Positions 1 to 4,592 of a stretch of DNA of 5,816 nucleotides are shown in pieces. The stretch covers positions 1 to 5,816 of the forward strand of contig JALXCX010000244.1 in assembly GCA_026990725.1 (NCBI GenBank). The letters are read 5' to 3'. The notes beneath the pieces are model-generated. The model was not told the origin of the DNA. It was given only the letters and a program-made list of their open reading frames with translations, and searched no databases. A program made the translations under genes and the position numbers. The DNA is from Desulfobulbaceae bacterium (GTDB lineage Bacteria > Desulfobacterota > Desulfobulbia > Desulfobulbales > Desulfobulbaceae). The first letter of the stretch is position 1. Every line of letters starts with the position of its first letter.

Positions 1-2
1 AC

Positions 3-155
3 CGCCTGATCAGTGCTCAGGGACTCCCGGACAACATGAACCACACAGCCGTCCGGACAGCAACCGAATTCCTCAACGACTCCGGCTGGAAGCAGAAATT
101 GAAAAAAATCAGCCGCCGTCTCGAGCATCTGAATCTTCTCAAGGTATATAAGTGA
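3..155 (+). CDS. 3' end of an unrecognised protein (partial, runs off left edge)
   Basis: Frame 3 is open from the window edge and encodes the last 50 residues of a protein before a TGA at 153-155. The segment looks like real coding sequence: a helical, basic C-terminus containing DSGWKQKLKKISRRLEHL and ending LLKVYK. I do not recognise the family from this fragment and assign no function. The other two forward frames close within this stretch or read as low-quality protein. The gene is convergent with the metallophosphoesterase. Whether the protein really ends here is uncertain, because the same frame continues after the TGA as plausible protein to 251 (separate entry). Seen: open frame and composition. 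Inferred: that it is a gene. Confidence 0.6.
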   Translation, partial: RLISAQGLPDNMNHTAVRTATEFLNDSGWKQKLKKISRRLEHLNLLKVYK

Positions 156-238
156 GGAGGTGTCTATCACGCCGCCCTGCAGGCCACGCAACTCTTCACC
201 AACTTTGACTGGGTCAATATACACCGTTGTACTCCTCA
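153..238 (+). repeat. Long-range inverted repeat starting at the TGA codon
   Basis: TGAGGAG (153-159) is the reverse complement of CTCCTCA (232-238). Directly inside, GGTGTCTAT (159-167) pairs with ATATACACC (217-225) with one mismatch. The loop holds a small perfect hairpin, TTGAC-TGG-GTCAA (205-217), which competes with the inner arm. No T run follows, so it is not a canonical intrinsic terminator. It could fold the 3' end of the upstream transcript, or be chance: each arm is short. Confidence 0.3.
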
Positions 239-251
239 AAAGATGCGATAA
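156..251 (+). other. Coding-like in-frame continuation beyond the TGA (possible readthrough, selenocysteine or broken gene)
   Basis: After the TGA at 153-155 the same frame stays open for 31 codons to a TAA at 249-251. It reads as ordinary protein, beginning GGVYHAALQATQLF and continuing through FDWVN to QKMR. Third positions are rich in C and G over the first 20 or so codons, as in the neighbouring genes. The TAA ends one base before the stop codon of the convergent phosphoesterase (252-254), so the two frames would abut exactly, whereas ending at 155 leaves a 96-nt gap. Possible explanations are selenocysteine insertion, a nonsense mutation in a decaying gene, a sequencing error, or chance. 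There is no plausible ATG/GTG/TTG start for it as a separate gene in this frame near its beginning. No convincing bacterial SECIS hairpin was identified by eye. Confidence 0.3.
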
Positions 252-968
252 TCAGTTTAACTTTAACCCCTGTCGGTACATATTTATATATATTTCCGGC
301 AAACGACTCTTTAAAAGCCCCTGCTCCATTTCCCTGAAATCCCAGGCCACCCTATGATGCGCGATTTTTATTTTTTTCCTGGATATTTTGATAACAGCAA
401 AAGAAGCTGCCGGATTTCCGTCAAACATACGGCCCACAGACCCCGGGTTTATAAAATGAACTCCATGAAAATTTTTATGAAACGGGGTATGGGAATGACC
501 AAAACAGATAACATCCTTTCCGGCTTTTCGGGAAAGCGCATGCAACCTCTCTTCTGGAGTGTCCGGAAACAGAAATTCATCAGGATCAGCAGGACTACCG
601 TGAAATAAACCGACTTTCAGGCCCTTGACCTTGAATGTATTTTTTTTGCCCAGTGACTGTAAATACCGGATATTTTCTTTTGTCAGGACATCATGGGTCC
701 AGGTGTACATGATACGTTTTTCCGGCTTGCGAGGTTTCTTAAACTGTTTGCCCCGGACCAGCTTAAGAACCTTTCGGTCCGTGTTACCAAGAATTGAAAT
801 GGCCTTATGGGTTTTCAACCAGTCAATGGTCTCATTTGGAAAAGGTGCGTAAACTGTTACATCGCCACAATTCCAGACATGGTTGCAGCCAGAGGCAGCC
901 TCATGGGCCGCAACTGCCTTCAGAGCAGGATAATTGGCATGGATATCACTGATTAATAGTATTTTCAC
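252..968 (-). CDS. YfcE/MJ0936-type metallophosphoesterase (calcineurin-like, Metallophos_2)
   Basis: A 238-residue cytoplasmic phosphoesterase, about the usual length for single-domain members of this family. The dimetal-site motifs are present in order: D8-x-H10 in LLISDIHAN, G35-D36, G61-N62, H123 in LFHGSP, and G157-H-S-H160 in CFGHSHTPF, followed by the typical NPGSVG at 174-179. The N-terminal half also matches the GD-x5-Y-x-P-x-P-N-E pattern of the branch annotated as phosphodiesterase or protein phosphatase. The canonical GNHD is GNTD here; the metal-binding Asn is kept. Residues 68-86 form a very basic insertion rich in Lys and Arg. The start is taken as GTG 966-968, because family members begin M-K-I-L-hydrophobic-SDIH and the codon is preceded by AAGGAACGGAGAG. 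The frame is open upstream to a GTG at 1118, but that has no ribosome site and would add 50 residues unlike the family. The substrate cannot be told from sequence: a phosphodiester is likely, but some relatives are inactive or act on nucleotides. It is convergent with the left gene and divergent from the oxidoreductase. Confidence 0.92.
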   Translation of the reverse strand: MKILLISDIHANYPALKAVAAHEAASGCNHVWNCGDVTVYAPFPNETIDWLKTHKAISILGNTDRKVLKLVRGKQFKKPRKPEKRIMYTWTHDVLTKENIRYLQSLGKKNTFKVKGLKVGLFHGSPADPDEFLFPDTPEERLHALSRKAGKDVICFGHSHTPFHKNFHGVHFINPGSVGRMFDGNPAASFAVIKISRKKIKIAHHRVAWDFREMEQGLLKSRLPEIYINMYRQGLKLN

Positions 969-1034
969 AGCTCTCCGTTCCTTGTCAGTAACCAGCATGG
1001 CTGGACCAAATTTTGAGTCACAGCCACAACGAAC

Positions 1035-1079
1035 AATGAAAGTGATGCAAAAGCTGGAGTTTTTGACTCCACTTTCATT
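1035..1079 (-). repeat. Stem-loop in the metallophosphoesterase leader
   Basis: AATGAAAGT (1035-1043) is a perfect reverse complement of ACTTTCATT (1071-1079). Inside, GGAGT (1056-1060) pairs with ACTCC (1066-1070) around a TTTTG loop. On the right side the two arms are contiguous; on the left they are split by a 12-base bulge (1044-1055). On the - strand this sits about 70-110 nt upstream of the GTG start and downstream of the TATAAT, so it would be in the 5' leader of the phosphoesterase mRNA. It matches no riboswitch class I can name. It has no following T run in the - direction. Confidence 0.6.
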
Positions 1080-1126
1080 TAATAAGATTTGGACGACAAA
1101 ATCTGCGTACTTATTCACCTGAAAAA

Positions 1127-1149
1127 ATTATACCGCAATTTGCAGCCCA
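1127..1149 (-). promoter_or_regulatory. Candidate promoter(s) for the metallophosphoesterase
   Basis: On the - strand 1132-1127 reads TATAAT, a perfect sigma-70 -10 box. The -35 region at 16-18 bp spacing is poor (AGGGCA-like). Just upstream, - strand 1149-1135 reads TGGGCT-GCAAA-TTGC, which keeps the GG-N10-GC spacing and TTGC of a sigma-54 element but departs from TGGCAC in three bases. Either would start RNA near 1120-1123, giving a leader of about 150 nt. I favour the TATAAT. Confidence 0.35.
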
Positions 1150-1183
1150 TGCCCTGTATTTTATCCACCAGAGACAAAATCGA

Positions 1184-1213
1184 TTGCACGATAAGCAAAA
1201 TTACTTGTATTAT
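1184..1213 (+). promoter_or_regulatory. Candidate sigma-70 promoter for the FAD oxidoreductase
   Basis: TTGCAC (1184-1189) and TATTAT (1208-1213) are spaced by 18 bp, each close to the -35 and -10 consensus, in an AT-rich divergent intergenic region. Transcription would begin near 1220, leaving a leader of about 40 nt before the ATG at 1263. It is the best match seen in the gap, but AT-rich DNA yields such matches easily. Confidence 0.35.
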
Positions 1214-1239
1214 TTATTAGTATATTTCCAGTAACCCTT

Positions 1240-1244
1240 AAGGA
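1240..1244 (+). promoter_or_regulatory. Ribosome-site-like AAGGA, unusually far from the oxidoreductase ATG
   Basis: AAGGA is the only purine-rich Shine-Dalgarno-like sequence ahead of the gene, but it lies 18 nt before the ATG at 1263 rather than 5-10. A TAA at 1239-1241 closes the frame just upstream and there is no other in-frame start before ATG 1263, so the ATG stands. Initiation is either weak or uses another feature. Confidence 0.4.
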
Positions 1245-1262
1245 TCGTGTACTCTACCCAGT

Positions 1263-2375
1263 ATGAAACCAAAACAACTGGTACTAATCGGTGGCGGGCA
1301 CGCCCACATGGTGACTCTGGCAAACCTTGCCTCTTTTACCCGGAAAGGATACCGGGTCGTTGTCATTCAACCTTCAGACTATCATTATTATTCAGGAATG
1401 GGACCGGGCATGCTTGGCGGGACCTATCAGCCCGAAGAAATCCGCTTTCACACCCGTTTTATCGTCGAAAGCCAAGGTGGTGAATTTATCCGCGACAAGG
1501 CCCTGAGCATTGACCCGGTCAGGCAGCAGGTCAACCTTGAAGCCGGCAGCAAACCCGTCCGCTATGATGTCTTATCCTGTAATGCCGGTTCTTCTGTTCC
1601 TGATTTGAGCGGCAGCAATCAAAAAACAACCTTTTCGGCTAAACCTATTGAACGCCTGAACCAGGCACGACAGATAATTCTTGATACAGGACGGAATCAA
1701 CAGATGGCGATTGCCATTGTCGGAGGCGGCCCGTCAGCCGTTGAAATTGCGGGAAATATCTGGCAGTTGACTACAAAGCTCACTCATCCTCCAAAAATAA
1801 CGGTGTTTACCGGCACCAAGCTCATGAATAACCATCCTGAACGGATCAGAGTGATGATCCGGAAAATTCTGTCGCAAAGGGGAATAATGTTTGTTGAAGG
1901 GTCGTATGTTGACAGTTTGAATGGAGGAGAAATCTATCTCAAAGCTGGCAGACGTTTTAAAGCAGACCTCTCTTTTTCAGCCGTGGGAGTAAAACCAAGC
2001 CCTATTTTTTCCAGGTCCGGGCTGCCAACAGGACCAGACGGAGGGCTTTTAGTAAATAAGTATTTACAGTCCACAGCACAGGCCAACATCTTTGGTGGTG
2101 GAGACTGTATTTCTTTCCAGCCGCAGCCGCTTGACAAGGTAGGTGTCTATGCGGTTCGGCAAAATCCTGTCCTTTTTCATAACCTTATGGCCAGTATGGA
2201 CGAAGAGACTCTACAAGTATTCTCTCCGGGCGGGGCCTACCTGCGCATCTATAATCTCGGAGGGATGCAGGGGGTATTCTCCAAGGGACCATTTATGTTC
2301 AGCGGCAGATTCGCTTTTTGGATAAAAGATTATATTGATCGAAAATTTATCCGCTCATTTACCATGAACGAATAA
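1263..2375 (+). CDS. FAD-dependent pyridine nucleotide-disulfide oxidoreductase family protein (NDH-2-like, SelD-associated type)
   Basis: A 370-residue two-Rossmann flavoprotein. The N-terminal FAD-binding strand and loop are QLVLIGGGHAH (5-15). They are followed by SDYHYYSGMGPGMLGG (38-53) and PEEI (57-60), a signature I associate with the group whose members occur as N-terminal fusions to selenide,water dikinase (SelD), modelled as TIGR03169. The second nucleotide-binding loop is AIVGGGPSAVE (151-161). The FAD-contacting GGGD is at 278-281, followed by KVGVYAVRQNPVL (292-304). The C-terminal tail, with SGRFAFWIKDYIDRKF, resembles the amphipathic end of NDH-2-like enzymes and could touch the membrane. 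There is no redox CxxC pair, and the Cys pattern of sulfide:quinone reductase is absent. The probable reaction is NAD(P)H- or quinone-linked electron transfer, substrate unknown. The SelD domain is not fused here and no selD lies in the window. ATG 1263 is the only start that keeps the Rossmann fold; its ribosome site is poorly spaced. It is divergent from the phosphoesterase and convergent with the cytochrome. Confidence 0.85.
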   Translation: MKPKQLVLIGGGHAHMVTLANLASFTRKGYRVVVIQPSDYHYYSGMGPGMLGGTYQPEEIRFHTRFIVESQGGEFIRDKALSIDPVRQQVNLEAGSKPVRYDVLSCNAGSSVPDLSGSNQKTTFSAKPIERLNQARQIILDTGRNQQMAIAIVGGGPSAVEIAGNIWQLTTKLTHPPKITVFTGTKLMNNHPERIRVMIRKILSQRGIMFVEGSYVDSLNGGEIYLKAGRRFKADLSFSAVGVKPSPIFSRSGLPTGPDGGLLVNKYLQSTAQANIFGGGDCISFQPQPLDKVGVYAVRQNPVLFHNLMASMDEETLQVFSPGGAYLRIYNLGGMQGVFSKGPFMFSGRFAFWIKDYIDRKFIRSFTMNE

Positions 2376-2383
2376 ATTTTCGA
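2339..2383. terminator. Long AT-rich stem-loop over the oxidoreductase stop codon, between convergent genes (terminator-like)
   Basis: TCGAAAATTTAT (2339-2350) and ATAAATTTTCGA (2372-2383) are a perfect 12-bp inverted repeat separated by 21 nt. Inside, TCAT (2355-2358) pairs with ATGA (2364-2367), stacking a second short stem with a 5-nt loop. The TAA stop (2373-2375) is in the 3' arm and the 5' arm codes for residues near the C-terminus. It lies 60 bp from the end of the convergent cytochrome gene, so it could serve transcripts from both sides. It lacks a clean T tract after the stem on either strand, so it may instead be a 3'-end stabiliser. Confidence 0.5.
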
Positions 2384-2442
2384 ACCGCTCAGCGTCGTCT
2401 TAAACAGCCGTCCCCCTGCACGAAAAACGGATATGCAGAAAA

Positions 2443-4059
2443 TTACCTGTGCATCTTCAGATGTCGTTCAGGTCGGCTGAAGGTATGACAGAAAGAGCAA
2501 TCATATTTTTTATCTTTCACGTGTTTTTTATGAACCCACTCAAAATCCTTAGAGTGACCTTCTTCCTCGTCCCCATGACATTGGGTACAAACCTGGGCGC
2601 GAGAGGCTTTCAGCTGATATCCCAACTCACCCTGTAAATCCATCCGGCCGGTGCTGTCGTGGCAGCTTGCACATTTAAGTGCCTTTGAGGCCGGTGTAAC
2701 TTCGTGGGTAATAAGCTGGTAGGTATCGGTTTCTATCCACTCGTAGGCTTCCCCGGCACCATACCCCATATTGACTAACCCCTGCCTGGTGGCTCCGGCG
2801 GCATCTCCATTGGCAAAGTAGATGCTGGTATCAAGTGCAATCAGCTCATCACGATTTGTGGCCAGGGGTTGCAGCGCAGTTTTATATTTAAACGGATAAA
2901 GCTTTGCTTTTTGATCATTTACTGCTCCTATCGGCCTTGAAGTTGGTATCCGGCCGGTGATCGGATCTATGACTGTTTTATCAAAAAGCAGATAGTTGGA
3001 GCTGAACCCGTTCCACCATTTATATTTTGGAGTCAAGTTCCCGGCCATAGTGGGTCTTGGATGTATTGCTCCACTTGCTGTCACGTGGGGATCCAACCAG
3101 TCGCGATGAATTTCGGTCTTTTCAGAGGCCGGTGTATCGGAGGCGTTTCTGGCATAGGTAGCAATATGACAACTCTGGCAGGCCACCCGGGCCACATGCC
3201 GGCCAATGGTGTCATCGTCATGGCCGCTGGTCTTTCCCTTGTCCTTGTGACACTGAGTACAGCTTATCTCAAGGGCAAGATCCGTGGGGCGAAGGTCTGA
3301 TCCCTTGCCGGCCATCCTGTGCTTACTCGTGATATGGCAGGCCTGACAGGACAAATCCTCTCCGGTTGTCGCCATGTGCACGTCAAAATTTCTATCCCGG
3401 GTTCTGCCATGGGCAAGGGCCATATCCCCCCGTTTAAAGTTATCACCGCCACCACCTTTGGCATGACATTGCAGACAACTGTTTCTTGTAGGAAGATGAA
3501 CTGTTCTGGCAGCTTCAACCATGGAAATACTCATTTTAGCAGTATCCGGAACAAAAACCCCATTTACTTTTTTCCGTTTATACTTATCCTGATGACATAT
3601 CAGACAATCAATATTTTCCAGCTGCGCCTTGCTTACCTGTGGGCTTGGACGACCGCCAAGTCCTGCATGGCAGGCCCCGCAACCGTTCCAGTTGCCGGTT
3701 GTATTTATGCAATAGCTGTTCACGCCGATATCAATTTTGCCCTGTCGGGCCGGACCGTCGGTCATGTATGGAGTCTCTCCAAGCCACTGATAGTGGACTG
3801 AACTGAACACTTCCACCGCCTCTGCCCGGTGACACTGTATGCAGGTGGCTGTTCCCTGCCACGATGTTATATCATTGTGATCACCATCAGCAGGAGGCAA
3901 CGGCCCCCCTTTATGTTGACCGGAAACGAGCACTGCCGGAATAACCAGAGAAAGAATATTGCCTGCCTGGACGTTTACTGCCAGGGAAACAAGAGTGGCT
4001 GCTGTAAAAATTTGTATCGCCACCACCCTTATGTAGAATTTTTTGCATTTCTTCTTCAT
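2443..4059 (-). CDS. Periplasmic decaheme cytochrome c, octaheme tetrathionate reductase (Otr)-like family
   Basis: A 538-residue exported cytochrome with ten CxxCH haem sites, at residues 73-77, 127-131, 152-156, 195-199, 238-242, 267-271, 294-298, 463-467, 491-495 and 521-525. The N-terminus is a Sec signal: basic MKKKCKK, a hydrophobic core, and a likely cut after VQA (32). A second hydrophobic stretch, NILSLVIPAVLVSG (34-47), follows. The first seven haems resemble octaheme tetrathionate reductase-type proteins: a VHYQW motif (88-92) after haem 1, a GVNSYC segment before haem 2, NIDCLICH, a GGGGD-F-GDM block (203-213) and FDVHM (225-229). Residues 299-462 are haem-free, with YPFKYKTALQP and YQLITHEV motifs seen in this family. 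Known members reduce tetrathionate, nitrite or hydroxylamine in vitro; the physiological role is often unclear. Here it may be a terminal reductase or an electron-transfer protein. ATG 4057-4059 is chosen because GGGAG lies 11 nt upstream. No maturation or quinol-oxidising partner is adjacent. Confidence 0.9.
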   Translation of the reverse strand: MKKKCKKFYIRVVAIQIFTAATLVSLAVNVQAGNILSLVIPAVLVSGQHKGGPLPPADGDHNDITSWQGTATCIQCHRAEAVEVFSSVHYQWLGETPYMTDGPARQGKIDIGVNSYCINTTGNWNGCGACHAGLGGRPSPQVSKAQLENIDCLICHQDKYKRKKVNGVFVPDTAKMSISMVEAARTVHLPTRNSCLQCHAKGGGGDNFKRGDMALAHGRTRDRNFDVHMATTGEDLSCQACHITSKHRMAGKGSDLRPTDLALEISCTQCHKDKGKTSGHDDDTIGRHVARVACQSCHIATYARNASDTPASEKTEIHRDWLDPHVTASGAIHPRPTMAGNLTPKYKWWNGFSSNYLLFDKTVIDPITGRIPTSRPIGAVNDQKAKLYPFKYKTALQPLATNRDELIALDTSIYFANGDAAGATRQGLVNMGYGAGEAYEWIETDTYQLITHEVTPASKALKCASCHDSTGRMDLQGELGYQLKASRAQVCTQCHGDEEEGHSKDFEWVHKKHVKDKKYDCSFCHTFSRPERHLKMHR

Positions 4060-4070
4060 AAATATAAAAT

Positions 4071-4075
4071 CTCCC
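4071..4075 (-). promoter_or_regulatory. Ribosome-binding site that fixes the cytochrome start
   Basis: On the - strand GGGAG (4075-4071) lies 11 nt before the ATG at 4059. An in-frame TTG at 4077 would overlap this site and add MGDFIF before the basic n-region of the signal peptide, so the ATG is preferred. Confidence 0.6.
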
Positions 4076-4128
4076 AAAAGTATTTAACACCACAAGTCAA
4101 CAACATAGACCATTACAGTGACACATTG

Positions 4129-4138
4129 AGCAACGAAA
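4129..4138 (+). repeat. 10-mer AGCAACGAAA, copy 1
   Basis: The same ten bases recur at 4265-4274, 136 bp to the right, and a 7-base inverted partial copy (TCGTTGC) is at 4212-4218. Copy 1 would lie downstream of the predicted cytochrome promoter. It could be a regulator site; an exact 10-mer pair in a region this size is mildly unexpected by chance. Confidence 0.3.
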
Positions 4139-4164
4139 GCAAACCACACAGTAGTACCTTTAAA

Positions 4165-4179
4165 GCAGAAACCATGCCA
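4165..4179 (-). promoter_or_regulatory. Sigma-54-like promoter for the cytochrome
   Basis: Reading the - strand from 4179, TGGCAT-GGTTT-CTGC matches the -24/-12 consensus TGGCAC-N5-TTGC with one change in each block and exact GG-N10-GC spacing. The base after TGGCAT is the consensus G, and T follows the TGC. RNA would start near 4153, giving a leader of about 94 nt. No good sigma-70 pair was found nearer the gene. Confidence 0.5.
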
Positions 4180-4264
4180 TTACGAAAAAACATCCCGGGA
4201 TCACACCAAGATCGTTGCATTTGAATAGTATTTACAGAAGGTTTGAAGACGCTGGCTGATTTTC

Positions 4265-4274
4265 AGCAACGAAA
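4265..4274 (+). repeat. 10-mer AGCAACGAAA, copy 2
   Basis: Exact direct copy of 4129-4138, lying about 85 bp upstream of the sigma-54-like cytochrome promoter. It partly overlaps the small hairpin GCTGA-TTT-TCAGC (4255-4267). Confidence 0.3.
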
Positions 4275-4304
4275 CGGATAAAACAATTGGGAGACAAGGG
4301 CTTT

Positions 4305-4315
4305 CGACAATGTCG
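4305..4315. promoter_or_regulatory. 11-bp palindrome CGACA-A-TGTCG
   Basis: A perfect 5-bp dyad about one base, some 137 bp upstream of the -12 element of the putative sigma-54 promoter. It could be an activator site. On its own a dyad this short is weak evidence. Confidence 0.25.
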
Positions 4316-4337
4316 CAATAAAGAGACTTTCGCGCCC

Positions 4338-4351
4338 TCTCTACGTAGAGA
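4338..4351. promoter_or_regulatory. 14-bp perfect palindrome TCTCTACGTAGAGA
   Basis: A perfect dyad with 7-bp half-sites and no spacer, the longest in the gap; a random 541-nt region would rarely hold one. It lies about 170 bp upstream of the cytochrome sigma-54-like promoter and about 30 bp upstream of a TTGACA facing the CHAD gene. It could bind a dimeric regulator of either gene. Confidence 0.4.
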
Positions 4352-4381
4352 AAATCTCAACAGATAGCATTAAATCATCTC

Positions 4382-4409
4382 TTGACACACAGACAGGTCT
4401 TTTTTTGAT
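4382..4409 (+). promoter_or_regulatory. Weak sigma-70 promoter candidate with perfect -35
   Basis: TTGACA (4382-4387) is a perfect -35 box, but the best -10 at 16 bp is TTTGAT (4404-4409). It would make a leader of about 185 nt for the CHAD gene. It is weaker overall than the candidate at 4499-4528. Confidence 0.25.
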
Positions 4410-4466
4410 GAAGAAATAAACAACACCAGCGCGTGGGCGTCTGATAAGCAAGGCAACCATACTTCA

Positions 4467-4484
4467 CTACAAAGCACATTGTAG
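4467..4484 (+). repeat. Small hairpin CTACAA / TTGTAG
   Basis: A 6-bp perfect inverted repeat about a 6-nt loop (AGCACA), just upstream of the proximal CHAD promoter candidate. About one such repeat is expected by chance in a region of this length. Confidence 0.25.
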
Positions 4485-4498
4485 CATCTCTGTTTTCC

Positions 4499-4528
4499 TT
4501 GCAAAGAACAACACACTCAATTTATACT
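4499..4528 (+). promoter_or_regulatory. Candidate sigma-70 promoter for the CHAD gene
   Basis: TTGCAA (4499-4504) and TATACT (4523-4528) are 18 bp apart. The -10 matches five of six consensus bases. RNA would begin near 4535, giving a leader of about 65 nt that includes the hairpin and T run at 4554-4572. Confidence 0.4.
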
Positions 4529-4553
4529 CTCTGCTTAAGACAATAATTTCTTT

Positions 4554-4572
4554 CGGGTGTCATCCCGTTTTT
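4554..4572 (+). terminator. Short hairpin with T run in the CHAD leader (attenuator-like)
   Basis: CGGG (4554-4557) pairs with CCCG (4564-4567) around TGTCAT and is followed directly by five Ts. The stem is only 4 bp, so as an intrinsic terminator it would be weak. It sits 28 nt before the start codon, where a leaky terminator could tune expression. Confidence 0.3.
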
Positions 4573-4586
4573 ATATTCTTCCGACT

Positions 4587-4592
4587 GAGGAA
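4587..4592 (+). promoter_or_regulatory. Ribosome-binding site of the CHAD gene
   Basis: GAGGAA ends 8 nt before the ATG at 4601, a good match and spacing that fixes the start. Confidence 0.65.

Noticed and set aside
160..357. 65-codon open frame on + starting at GTG 160
   Set aside because: The GTG sits inside the AGGAGGTG sequence that would be its own ribosome site, and the frame runs into the antisense of the phosphoesterase. The frame-3 reading of 156-251 looks more protein-like.
1035..1079. Integron attC site
   Set aside because: Bulged stem-loop geometry suggested it, but the conserved GTT and AAC core boxes are not at the ends and there is no cassette context.
969..1118. Extended phosphoesterase start at GTG 1118
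   Set aside because: No ribosome site is present, the added 50 residues do not fit the family, and the DNA holds a strong hairpin and sits next to a promoter. GTG 968 aligns with the usual N-terminus.
1247..1483. 78-codon open frame on + from GTG 1247
   Set aside because: It has better spacing to AAGGA than the ATG at 1263, but it overlaps the oxidoreductase out of frame and its translation has no recognisable features.
2384..2442. CTGCA/TGCAG and CCGT/ACGG dyads in the convergent gap as terminators
   Set aside because: Stems of 4-5 bp with long loops and no T tract; not distinguishable from chance.
3319..3801. 160-codon open frame on + inside the cytochrome region
   Set aside because: It lies wholly opposite ten-haem coding sequence whose CxxCH motifs are unambiguous. 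The + translation has no family features and its length follows from the antisense codon pattern.
3829..4224. 131-codon open frame on + across the cytochrome N-terminus and its upstream region
   Set aside because: It runs antisense to the signal peptide and through the promoter area, with no ribosome site or protein-like character.
4253..4267. Sigma-54-like TGGCTG-ATTTT-CAGC on +
   Set aside because: The GG-N10-GC spacing is present but the -12 block is poor, and it lies more than 300 nt from the CHAD start. The sequence is better described as a small hairpin.
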